In this document: one piece after another, positions 8,541 to 16,101 of the stretch
Layout: each line of letters starts with the position of its first letter
Position numbering within the stretch: the first letter of the stretch is position 1
Assembly: GCF_000425065.1 (NCBI RefSeq)
Contig: NZ_AULB01000012.1
Location: 124,001-188,000 of the forward strand
DNA length: 64,000 nt
Reading direction: 5' to 3'
From: Actinomadura rifamycini DSM 43936
GTDB lineage: Bacteria > Actinomycetota > Actinomycetes > Streptosporangiales > Streptosporangiaceae
Notes under the pieces: model-generated
What the model saw: the letters and a program-made list of their open reading frames with translations, nothing else
Told to the model about the DNA's origin: nothing
Databases searched by the model: none
Made by a program: the position numbers and the translations under genes

Positions 8541-9784
8541 CGCACCCGGCGCGGCCGCGGCGGAGCCGCGGCGCGGCGGCGCTGCTGGCGGGCGCCGCGC
8601 TCTGCGCCGCGACCGCCGCGCCGGCCGCCGGGGCCGGGCCCGCGCGGGCGGCGTCCCCCTCCCCCTCCCCCGCCGCCGCGCCCGCCACCGCGCCGGCCAC
8701 CGGGTCCGCCGCGCCGGACGGCGGGCGCGCGCCGATGCTGCTCGGCGCCACCGCGCACGGCGACGCCGACCTCGCCGAGCGGGAGCGCGAGACCGGGCGC
8801 CCGCTCGGCGCCGTCCGGGTGTTCCGGCGGTGGGGCGAGCCGGTCGTGGACGACTTCGTCCGGTCGCGGGCCCGCTCGCACGTCTTCTTCATCTCGGTGA
8901 AGGCGCGCCGCCCGGACGGCTCGAAGCTGCGGTGGGCCGACATCGCCTCGGCGCCCCCCGGAAGCGCCATCGATGACGAGATCCGGCGGCAGGCGCGCGC
9001 GCTGAAGGAACTCCCCGGCACCGTGTGGTTCACCTTCAACCACGAGCCCGAGAACGGCGCGTCCACGGGCATGGGGCGGCCGCGCGAGTACACCGACGCG
9101 TGGCGCCGCGTCGTGGCGGCGTTCCGGGAGGAGGGCGCGCGCAACGTCCGGTACGTGTGGACGATGACGGACGCGGCGTTCGGCCGCGACGCGGCCCGCT
9201 ACTACCCCGGCGACGACCACGTCGACGCGATCGGCGTGGACGCCTACAACTGGTTCACCTGCCGGGGCCGCGACGAGGGCTGGCGCCCGCTCGGCGAGCT
9301 GATCGAGCGGCACCGCCGGTTCGGCGAGAAGCACCCGGACGAGCAGCTGATGATCCTGGAGACCGGCACGGTCGAGGACCCGGCCGACCCCGGCCGCAAG
9401 GCACGCTGGCTCGCCGAGGCGACCGCGCTCCTCCAGCGGCCGGAGTACCGCCGGTACACGGCGCTGCTGCACTGGGACGCCCGGCACGCGCGGCCCGAGG
9501 GCCCGACCTGCGCCTGGGACTACCGCAGCTCGGAGCGGTCCCTGCGGGCGTGGCGGGCGATGGCCGCCGCGCCGGTGTTCGGCGCGCGCGTCCCCTGCCC
9601 GCCGAACTGCCGGGACGAGGAAGAGGACGCGCGCGGCGACGCGCTAGGGCCGGTGCTCGCCGCCGCCGGGGGCGCCGGGGTGCTGGCCGCCCTGGGGGCC
9701 TGCGGGTGGCTGCTCCTGCGGTCCCGCCGCCGGAGCGGCGCCGGGGGCGCCGGGGGCGCCGGCTCCGGGCCCTGGGGCGGCTGA
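8537..9784 (+). CDS. GH26-like secreted glycoside hydrolase, membrane anchored
   Basis: This 415-residue protein has an N-terminal signal peptide, a low-complexity Pro/Ala/Ser linker, a TIM-barrel-like domain and a C-terminal TM segment (about 375-395) followed by arginines. The acid/base motif NHEPENG is present (Glu near residue 170). YYPGDDHVDAIGVDAYNW matches GH26 proteins, and LETG near residue 275 supplies the likely nucleophile Glu. Family 26 enzymes cleave beta-mannans and related glycans. Placed in a polysaccharide cluster, it could trim or release the product. The start overlaps the RCC1 stop (GTGA). Its last 141 bases overlap, antisense, the end of the convergent gene. Confidence 0.75.
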   Translation: MTHPARPRRSRGAAALLAGAALCAATAAPAAGAGPARAASPSPSPAAAPATAPATGSAAPDGGRAPMLLGATAHGDADLAERERETGRPLGAVRVFRRWGEPVVDDFVRSRARSHVFFISVKARRPDGSKLRWADIASAPPGSAIDDEIRRQARALKELPGTVWFTFNHEPENGASTGMGRPREYTDAWRRVVAAFREEGARNVRYVWTMTDAAFGRDAARYYPGDDHVDAIGVDAYNWFTCRGRDEGWRPLGELIERHRRFGEKHPDEQLMILETGTVEDPADPGRKARWLAEATALLQRPEYRRYTALLHWDARHARPEGPTCAWDYRSSERSLRAWRAMAAAPVFGARVPCPPNCRDEEEDARGDALGPVLAAAGGAGVLAALGACGWLLLRSRRRSGAGGAGGAGSGPWGG

Positions 9785-10531
9785 ACCGCCGGGGCCGGCC
9801 GCGCCGGCGGCGGCCGCGGCCGGCGCGGCGCTGCGGCGCTTCCACAGCAGGAACCCGCCGCCCGCGAGCAGCACCAGCACCACGCCGCCGCCCGCGACGG
9901 GCAGCACGGGGAACCCGCCGTCGTCCGCCGCCTCCTGCGCCGCCCGGTTCTGCACGGCCTCGGCGTGCTCGCTGGCCTGCGCCTTGTCCTCGCCGACCTT
10001 CGTCTCGGCGAGCGGCGGCTGCGCGGCCTTCTCCTCGATCTTCTTCGGGTCCTCGCGGGGCGGCAGCCCCTCCGCCTCCGGCAGCAGCTTCACGAAGCCG
10101 ATCAGCGCCTTGTCGGGCCGGGACCCGTTCGCCGCGACCGCCTTGTCGTAGGCCGACTTCACCTGCGACTGCGGCAGCGCGGTCGACTTGACCCGCAGCT
10201 GCTGCCCGCTGATCACCGCGTAGGTGCCCTTGCGGCCCACGCCCTGGACGAGGCCGTTCAGGACGGTGTCGGGCGACTGGCCCTGCGGCAGCACGGCGAC
10301 GAACACCGGGGAGTGCAGCGCCTTGTTGTCGCGCAGCAGGTCCAGCGCGCCGTCCGACTGGAAGTACTTGGCGCCGGAGTCCACGTAGTACCCGGCCTCC
10401 GCGACCGAGTCGACCACGAGCGTCATGTCGGGGTCGGCGTGGGCGGCGGTGGGCGGCGCCAGCAGCGCCGCCGCGGCGGCCGCGGGCAGGACGAGGGACA
10501 GGCGGCGGCCTGCGGGCGGTCGTACGCGCAC
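9644..10531 (-). CDS. Uncharacterised secreted membrane protein (TPM-like) with Gly/Ala/Pro tail
   Basis: A 295-residue protein with a signal peptide (basic start, hydrophobic run, AHADP cleavage region), an extracytoplasmic domain of about 150 residues, a TM segment near 205-230 and a low-complexity Ala/Gly/Pro tail. The phrases PVFVAVLPQG and GVGRKGTYAVISG recall actinobacterial membrane proteins with a TPM-like fold; no activity can be assigned. The GTG start at 10531 was chosen because GAGGAG lies seven bases upstream and a signal peptide follows at once. An ATG at 10591 overlapping the previous stop is possible. Its 3' end overlaps the GH26-like gene on the other strand. Confidence 0.65.
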   Translation of the reverse strand: MRVRPPAGRRLSLVLPAAAAAALLAPPTAAHADPDMTLVVDSVAEAGYYVDSGAKYFQSDGALDLLRDNKALHSPVFVAVLPQGQSPDTVLNGLVQGVGRKGTYAVISGQQLRVKSTALPQSQVKSAYDKAVAANGSRPDKALIGFVKLLPEAEGLPPREDPKKIEEKAAQPPLAETKVGEDKAQASEHAEAVQNRAAQEAADDGGFPVLPVAGGGVVLVLLAGGGFLLWKRRSAAPAAAAAGAAGPGGSAAPGPGAGAPGAPGAAPAAGPQEQPPAGPQGGQHPGAPGGGEHRP

Positions 10532-10583
10532 GGAACGGCTCCTCGCAGCGGCTCGGGGGAAGGGATGAGGGGAAAGGGATCGG

Positions 10584-11549
10584 TCAGACATATCCGTAGT
10601 GCCGCAGCAGCGGCAGGGTCAGTGCGGTGACGGCCCGGCGCCGCGCCGGCGGCATCTTCTCGCGCCACGCGTCGTCGCGGCGCAGCTCGACCCGTCCCGT
10701 CGTGAACCGCATCGGGTTGCCCGACGCGGTGTGGTTCGCCGACAGCGTCGCGTGGTCGTCCTCGAGGAACGCCAGGTCGCCGTCCGACACCGGGAGCCCG
10801 GCGAACTCGGCGATGGCGCGCAGCGTCCCGCGCGGGTCGGCGAGGAACTCCTCGTACCGGACCGTCCGCACCGGGACGCCGCGGCGCCCCAGCAGCGCGA
10901 ACGCCCCGTTGGCGGCGTTCCAGTGCATCGCGACCTTGTGCGGCGACCAGCGCGCCATGTACTGCTCGGGGCTCGCCTCGGTCGCCTCCGGGCGGCGGAT
11001 CTCCTTGGACCAGGACTGCGCCACGCCCCGGCTGTCCCGCAGGACGTGCGCGACCCGCAGGTCGAGGCGTCCCCCGGCGGCCGCGGAGCGCAGGCAGAAC
11101 GCGAGCGAGGCGTGCTTGCTGGAGTCGATGAGCAGCCGCGCGCCGCTCACCCGCCGGACCGCGTCGTACAGCCGCTCGTAGTACCGGACGTACGCGGCGA
11201 GCGGCCCGCGCAGGTCGTCGGGGACCGCGTCGGCGCCGCCGCCGCGCGACAGCGCCGGGATGTGGCGGGTGCGGTCGACCGGGTCCTTCGCCGCGCGGAA
11301 CTCCGCGAGGTCGAAGGCGTCCCAGCCGCCGAACGCCAGCTCGCCGACCTCCCCCCAGAACGGGCATTCCGGGAACGGAACCCCGCATCCGCACTGCTCG
11401 CCCGCTCCGACGCCGCGCTCCCACAGGTGCACGACCTCGCCGAGCGACACGGTGCCCGGAAGCTCACCGAGGAGACGCTCGATCAGCGTGGTACCGCTGC
11501 GCCCGAGAGCCCCGATGAACAGCACCCGCACGGGGGCGTCCACTGCCAT
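10584..11549 (-). CDS. PAPS-dependent sulfotransferase
   Basis: This 321-residue second sulfotransferase has the 5'-phosphosulfate-binding loop GALGRSGTTLIERLL at about residues 13-27 and, further on, the 3'-phosphate-binding region VAHVLRDSRGVAQSWSKE. A small Cys-rich stretch (CGCGVPFPECPFW) near residue 53 is a feature of one subgroup of bacterial sulfotransferases. It probably sulfates a glycan or lipid. The ATG start at 11549 is the only early in-frame start. With the sulfotransferase at 993 this gives two enzymes needing PAPS in a locus that also carries cysD, cysN and cysQ. The acceptor is unknown. Confidence 0.85.
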   Translation of the reverse strand: MAVDAPVRVLFIGALGRSGTTLIERLLGELPGTVSLGEVVHLWERGVGAGEQCGCGVPFPECPFWGEVGELAFGGWDAFDLAEFRAAKDPVDRTRHIPALSRGGGADAVPDDLRGPLAAYVRYYERLYDAVRRVSGARLLIDSSKHASLAFCLRSAAAGGRLDLRVAHVLRDSRGVAQSWSKEIRRPEATEASPEQYMARWSPHKVAMHWNAANGAFALLGRRGVPVRTVRYEEFLADPRGTLRAIAEFAGLPVSDGDLAFLEDDHATLSANHTASGNPMRFTTGRVELRRDDAWREKMPPARRRAVTALTLPLLRHYGYV

Positions 11550-11696
11550 GCCACCTCACCGAAAAGCCTGCCGTGCCGCGGCACCCGCGGCGGCCCCGTA
11601 AGCCTGCTTCGCGTATGCCCGCGACGTGCCCATCACCGTACAGTTCGCCCGGACGTGCCCGGGCGGGAATCGCCCAGGCCGCGTGCCCGGGACCGG

Positions 11697-12605
11697 TCAG
11701 ATCCCCCGCCCGCGCGCGTGCAGCGCCAGCAGCACCCGCTTGCCCGACACCGCACCGGACGCGACGGCGAGCGCGAACGGGACCCGCCGCTCCGCGGGGT
11801 TCGCCTTCAGCGCGCGCGCCGACCAGCGCAGCGCGTCCTTGCGGCGCCCCACGGTCGCGCACCCGAACGCCAGCTGCCCGTACACCCGCGCGGCCGCGCC
11901 CGGCACGTCGCCGATCTCCGGGTACCGCTCCAGGAACCACTCCAGCGCCGCGACCTTCGTCTCCCACGCCTGCGCGTAGTAGGACGTCAGCCCCCACAGC
12001 ACCCGGACGTACGGCACGTCGACGTTCACGACCGGGGCGCGGCGCGCGGCGCGCAGCGCGAGGTCCCAGTCCTCGCCCTGGCTGCCCGGGATCGACTCGT
12101 CCACCATGCCGATCTCGACGAGCCGCTCGCGGCGCGCCACGTACGTCGACGAGTGCACGCTCATCATCCGGTCGCGGATGAGGGCGTCGTAGGTGACGCG
12201 GTCGGTCCCGGCGAGCCGGGGCAGCTCCCGGCCGTCGAAGTCGACGAGGATGCCCGAGCTGCACAGCACCGTGTCCGGCTCGTCCGCCACCGCCGCCTCC
12301 AGCGCCGCGACCTGCGCCGCGAGCTTGCCGGGCAGCCACTGGTCGTCGTCGTCGCAGAACGCGACGAGGTCGGTGCCCAGGTGCAGGATGCCGCTGTTGC
12401 GGGCGCCCGCCAGGCCCGGCTCGCGGGTGTTCGCGATCACCTCGACGCGGTCGCCCGCCAGGCTCGTGTCCGGCTCGGCGCGGTCGAACACGACGACGGC
12501 GCGCAGCTCCCCGTCGTAGTCCTGCGCGAGGACCGACTCCAGCGCGCGGCGCAGCAGCTCCGGCCGGTTGTGCGTGGGAAGCACCACTCCGACGGATGGG
12601 GGCAT
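11697..12605 (-). CDS. Family 2 glycosyltransferase
   Basis: The 302-residue protein has a GT-A fold N-terminus: VGVVLPTHNRPELLRRALES at the start, then a nucleotide-sugar/metal motif CDDDDQW with aspartates at about 85-88. Such enzymes add a sugar from an NDP-sugar to a lipid-linked or growing glycan on the cytoplasmic side. There is no TM segment. The C-terminal third has a helical region with a tetratricopeptide-like look (KVAALEWFLERYPEIGDVPGAAARVYGQLAFG). A 147-base gap separates it from the sulfotransferase gene downstream on the same strand. Sugar and linkage cannot be inferred. Confidence 0.85.
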   Translation of the reverse strand: MPPSVGVVLPTHNRPELLRRALESVLAQDYDGELRAVVVFDRAEPDTSLAGDRVEVIANTREPGLAGARNSGILHLGTDLVAFCDDDDQWLPGKLAAQVAALEAAVADEPDTVLCSSGILVDFDGRELPRLAGTDRVTYDALIRDRMMSVHSSTYVARRERLVEIGMVDESIPGSQGEDWDLALRAARRAPVVNVDVPYVRVLWGLTSYYAQAWETKVAALEWFLERYPEIGDVPGAAARVYGQLAFGCATVGRRKDALRWSARALKANPAERRVPFALAVASGAVSGKRVLLALHARGRGI

Positions 12606-12699
12606 CGACGACCTGCCTTGGCTTGAGTTGTGGGGGGACGGCGACGGGCGCGGGACCGGACGGTCGCCGTCCGGTCCCGCGCGCCGACGCCCGCGAGGG

Positions 12700-14040
12700 T
12701 CAGCGGGTACCGATGATCATTCCGGCCCCGACGGTGTTGTTGGTGGCCTCGTCGACGAGGATGAACCCGCCGGTGAGCCGGTTGCGGCTGTAGTCGTCCA
12801 CGAACAGCGGCTGCGTCACCCGCATGCTGATCCGGCCGATCTCGTTGAGCGCGAGCCCGTCGGCCTGCTCGTCGCGGTGCAGGGTGTTGACGTCCAGCCG
12901 GTAGTGCAGGTCCTTGACCATCGCCTTCGCGGTGCGGGTGGTGTGCTTGACGACCAGCTTGGACCGCGGGGTGAGGGTGCGGTCCGGGGTCATCCAGCAG
13001 ATCATCGCCTCGATGTCCTGCGCGACCTCCGGCCGGTTGTTCGGCCGGGCGATCATGTCGCCGCGGGAGATGTCGATGTCGTCGGCCAGCCGCAGCGTCA
13101 CCGACATCGGCGCGTACGCCTCCCCGACCGGGCCGCGCGGCCCGTCGATGTGCGTGATCGTCGTGGTCAGCCCGGACGGCAGGTGCACCACCTCGTCGCC
13201 CGGCTTCAGCACGCCGCCCGCGACCTGCCCCGCGTACCCCCGGTAGTCGTGCAGCTCCGGGTCGGTGGAGGCGTGCGGGCGGATCACGTACTGCACCGGG
13301 AACCGCACGTCGATCAGGTTGCGGTCCGACGCGATGTGCACGTGCTCCAAAGTGTGGAGCAGCGACGACCCCTCGTACCAGGGCATGTTGACGCTGCGCT
13401 CCACGACGTTGTCGCCGTGCAGAGCCGAAATGGGCACGAACGTCAGGTCGGTGACGTCCAGCTTGGAGGCGAACGCGGTGAACTCGTCCACGATCCGCTG
13501 GTAGGTGGCCCGGTCGTAGTCGACCAGGTCCATCTTGTTGACCGCCACCACCAGGTGCGGCACCTGCAGCAGCGTCGCGAGGAACGCGTGCCGCCGCGAC
13601 TGCTCCAGGATGCCCTTGCGGGCGTCCACCAGGATGATCGCCAGGTCGGACGTCGACGCGCCCGTCACCATGTTCCGGGTGTACTGGATGTGCCCGGGGG
13701 TGTCGGCGATGATGAACTTGCGGCGCGGCGTCGCGAAGTACCGGTACGCCACGTCGATCGTGATGCCCTGCTCCCGCTCGGCCCGCAGGCCGTCGGTCAG
13801 CAGCGCCAGGTTCGTGTACTCCTCGCCGCGGTCCGCGCTGGTCCGCTCCACCGACTCCAGCTGGTCCTCGAAGATCGACTTGGAGTCGAACAGCAGCCGG
13901 CCGATCAGCGTCGACTTGCCGTCGTCGACGCTCCCCGCCGTGGCGAACCGCAGGATGTCCATCGGCTTCCCGGACGCCTGCGCCTGCTCCGGCGTCAGCG
14001 GCGCCTCCGGCGACCCGCTCTCGAATGACGCGGTGGCCAT
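12700..14040 (-). CDS. cysN: Sulfate adenylyltransferase subunit 1 (GTPase)
   Basis: CysN is the GTPase subunit that drives CysD to make adenosine 5'-phosphosulfate (APS) from ATP and sulfate. The 446-residue protein shows a translation-factor G domain: P-loop GSVDDGKS at about 36-43, DTPGH at 113-117 and NKMD at 168-171, followed by beta-barrel domains. The length matches CysN alone, so no APS kinase (CysC) domain is fused. Its ATG shares one base with the cysD stop, so translation is probably coupled. Lying between sulfotransferase genes and cysQ, it probably supplies activated sulfate for the polysaccharide as well as for cysteine synthesis. Confidence 0.95.
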   Translation of the reverse strand: MATASFESGSPEAPLTPEQAQASGKPMDILRFATAGSVDDGKSTLIGRLLFDSKSIFEDQLESVERTSADRGEEYTNLALLTDGLRAEREQGITIDVAYRYFATPRRKFIIADTPGHIQYTRNMVTGASTSDLAIILVDARKGILEQSRRHAFLATLLQVPHLVVAVNKMDLVDYDRATYQRIVDEFTAFASKLDVTDLTFVPISALHGDNVVERSVNMPWYEGSSLLHTLEHVHIASDRNLIDVRFPVQYVIRPHASTDPELHDYRGYAGQVAGGVLKPGDEVVHLPSGLTTTITHIDGPRGPVGEAYAPMSVTLRLADDIDISRGDMIARPNNRPEVAQDIEAMICWMTPDRTLTPRSKLVVKHTTRTAKAMVKDLHYRLDVNTLHRDEQADGLALNEIGRISMRVTQPLFVDDYSRNRLTGGFILVDEATNNTVGAGMIIGTR

Positions 14041-14957
14041 CAGAAGTAGCCCTCCTTCTTGCGGTCTTCCATGGCCGCCTCGCTCGTCCGGTCGTCGGCG
14101 CGGGTCTGCCCCCGCTCGGTGATCCGCGTCGCCGCGATCTCCTCGATCACCTCGTCCAGCGACTCGGCCGCCGACTTCACCGCGCCCGTGCAGGACGCGT
14201 CACCGACCGTCCGGTACCGGACCGTCGCCTCGAACGCCGGCTCGTCGTCGCCCCGGTTGGCGAACCCCGTCTGCGCGTCCAGCAGCAGCCCGTCCCGCTC
14301 GAACACCTGCCGGGAGTGCGCGAAGTAGATCGACGGGAGCTCCAGCCCCTCGCGGCGGACGTAGTCCCAGATGTCGAGCTCCGTCCAGTTCGACAGGGGG
14401 AACACCCGGACGTGCTCGCCGCGCGTGATCCGCGTGTTGAACAGGTTCCACAGCTCGGGACGCTGGTTCTTCGGGTCCCACTGGCCGAACTCGTCGCGGA
14501 ACGACACCACCCGCTCCTTGGCGCGGGCCTTCTCCTCGTCGCGCCGGGCACCGCCGAACGCCGCGTCGAACCCGTGCTCCTCGATGGCGTCCAGCAGCGT
14601 CACCGTCTGCAACCGGTTCCGGGACGCGCGGCGCCCCTTCTCCTCCACGACCCGGCCCTTGTCGATCGACTCCTGCACCGACGCGACCACGAGCCGGACG
14701 CCCGTCTCGGCGACCCGCCGGTCACGGAACTCGATCACCTCGGGGAAGTTGTGCCCGGTGTCGACGTGCATCACCGGGAACGGGATCGGCGCAGGCCAGA
14801 ACGCCTTCTCGGCCAGGCGCAGCATCACGATGCTGTCCTTGCCGCCGGAGAACAGCAGCACCGGCTTCTCGAACTCGGCCGCCACCTCCCGGAAGATGTG
14901 AATCGACTCCGACTCTAGGACGTCCAACTGGGACAGCAGATAATCGCCACGCTGCAT
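14040..14957 (-). CDS. cysD: Sulfate adenylyltransferase subunit 2
   Basis: CysD is the catalytic ATP-pyrophosphatase-type subunit of ATP sulfurylase and forms APS with CysN. The 305-residue protein has the PP-loop SGGKDS at about 37-42 and the conserved segments HVDTGHNFPEVIEFRD, FGGARRDEEKARAKER and FPLSNWTELDIWDYV. Full family length. It is first in a cysD-cysN pair with a one-base overlap. The 95-base upstream gap before cysQ can fold a hairpin (CCGGTGG...CCACCGG), but I see no recognisable riboswitch. No cysH, cysC or sulfate transporter genes are next to it, which is unusual for an assimilation operon and fits a role tied to sulfotransferases. Confidence 0.95.
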   Translation of the reverse strand: MQRGDYLLSQLDVLESESIHIFREVAAEFEKPVLLFSGGKDSIVMLRLAEKAFWPAPIPFPVMHVDTGHNFPEVIEFRDRRVAETGVRLVVASVQESIDKGRVVEEKGRRASRNRLQTVTLLDAIEEHGFDAAFGGARRDEEKARAKERVVSFRDEFGQWDPKNQRPELWNLFNTRITRGEHVRVFPLSNWTELDIWDYVRREGLELPSIYFAHSRQVFERDGLLLDAQTGFANRGDDEPAFEATVRYRTVGDASCTGAVKSAAESLDEVIEEIAATRITERGQTRADDRTSEAAMEDRKKEGYF

Positions 14958-15052
14958 GATCTGGGGCTTCTCTCCACGAACTGGCAGGTACTACCGGTGG
15001 CACGCGACGGGCGCACCCGTCCACCGGCTCGAACGACGGCCGCGAAGCGGGG

Positions 15053-16033
15053 TCACGTCGGCAGCGCGTCGCTCACGTCCCGGATGCCGGTCAGCAGCGT
15101 CGACGCCGACACGGGATGACACACCAGGATATCCGGCAACCTGGGGTCCTCACGGTTGTAGGCCAGCGCCGCCCCGTCGACCCGCGACGCGTGCGCGCCC
15201 GCGGCGAGCGCCACCGCCGCCGGAGCCGCCGAATCCCACTCGTACTGGCCGCCCGCGTGCACGTACGCGTCGACCTCCCCGAGCAGCACCGCGGAGATCT
15301 TCGCGCCCGCCGAGCCGATCGGCACCAGCTCCACGTCCGGCTCGACCGCGTCCGCCAGCCGCCGGACGAACTCCGGCGGCCGCGTCCGCGACACCGCGAT
15401 CCGCAGCTTGCCCGCCTCCGGCGCCGGCACGTGCAGCGGCCCCTCCCGCGGCAGGCCCCGCCGGTCCACGACCGACCCCGCGCCCCCCGCACCGGCACCG
15501 CCCGTCACCGCGTCCGCGGCGCTCGGCTCCTCCCGGACGAGCGACGCACCGCCCGTCGCGTCCGTCCGCAGCGTCACGCCCTGCGCCGGCAGCGCCACCG
15601 CGCCCGCCGCGAGCCGCCCCGCCGGGGAACCGTCCCGCACCCACAGCGCCACGTGCACCGCCCAGTCGCGGCGGCCCTCCTCGGAGAACTCCCGGGTGCC
15701 GTCCAGCGGGTCGATGATCCACACCCGGTCGGCCGACAGCCGCGCCGCGGTCGCGGTGTTCGCCGTCGGCGCGGCGTCCACGCCCTCGGCCCGCTTGCCC
15801 GCCACCGACGCGCGGCCCTCCTCGGAGAGGATCGCGTCATCGGGACAGCGCTCCGCCAGCGCCCCCATCAGGTACTCGTGCGACCGCAGATCGCCCGTGT
15901 CCTTCAGGGCCCGCGCGTCGCCGAACCCCATCTCGTCCCGCACGCCCAGCAGCAGGCGCCCCGCCGCCGCGGCCAGCTCCGCCGCCAGCGCGTGATCGTC
16001 CGCCACCGCTTGATCCGTCATCCTCGACCACAT
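15053..16033 (-). CDS. cysQ: 3'(2'),5'-bisphosphate nucleotidase, CysQ-type
   Basis: CysQ hydrolyses 3'-phosphoadenosine 5'-phosphate (PAP), the by-product of PAPS-using sulfotransferases, to AMP. It belongs to the inositol-monophosphatase fold. The 326-residue protein has the metal-binding SEEG near 70-73, IIDPLDGTREF at about 106-116 and a C-terminal YEWDSAAPAAVAL segment, all typical. Start choice is uncertain: ATG at 16033 has a weak GGGA upstream, and ATG at 16021 gives the more usual MTDQ start but has GAGG directly against it. The gene lies just upstream of cysDN on the same strand. Removal of PAP relieves product inhibition of the two sulfotransferases in this locus. Confidence 0.88.
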   Translation of the reverse strand: MWSRMTDQAVADDHALAAELAAAAGRLLLGVRDEMGFGDARALKDTGDLRSHEYLMGALAERCPDDAILSEEGRASVAGKRAEGVDAAPTANTATAARLSADRVWIIDPLDGTREFSEEGRRDWAVHVALWVRDGSPAGRLAAGAVALPAQGVTLRTDATGGASLVREEPSAADAVTGGAGAGGAGSVVDRRGLPREGPLHVPAPEAGKLRIAVSRTRPPEFVRRLADAVEPDVELVPIGSAGAKISAVLLGEVDAYVHAGGQYEWDSAAPAAVALAAGAHASRVDGAALAYNREDPRLPDILVCHPVSASTLLTGIRDVSDALPT

Positions 16034-16101
16034 TCCCGACTCGACTGGTCTGCCCGGTCTACAATCTCACGGCCGCCCGGACGGGCGACCCCTCGGGGCG
16101 G

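Noticed and set aside
14040..14957. A cysD-cysN-cysC operon with fused APS kinase
   Set aside because: CysN ends at 446 residues and no CysC motifs (second P-loop with APS kinase blocks) follow in any frame.
14958..15052. SAM or other sulfur riboswitch upstream of cysD
   Set aside because: Only a simple hairpin is visible; no conserved riboswitch core could be matched in the 95-base gap.
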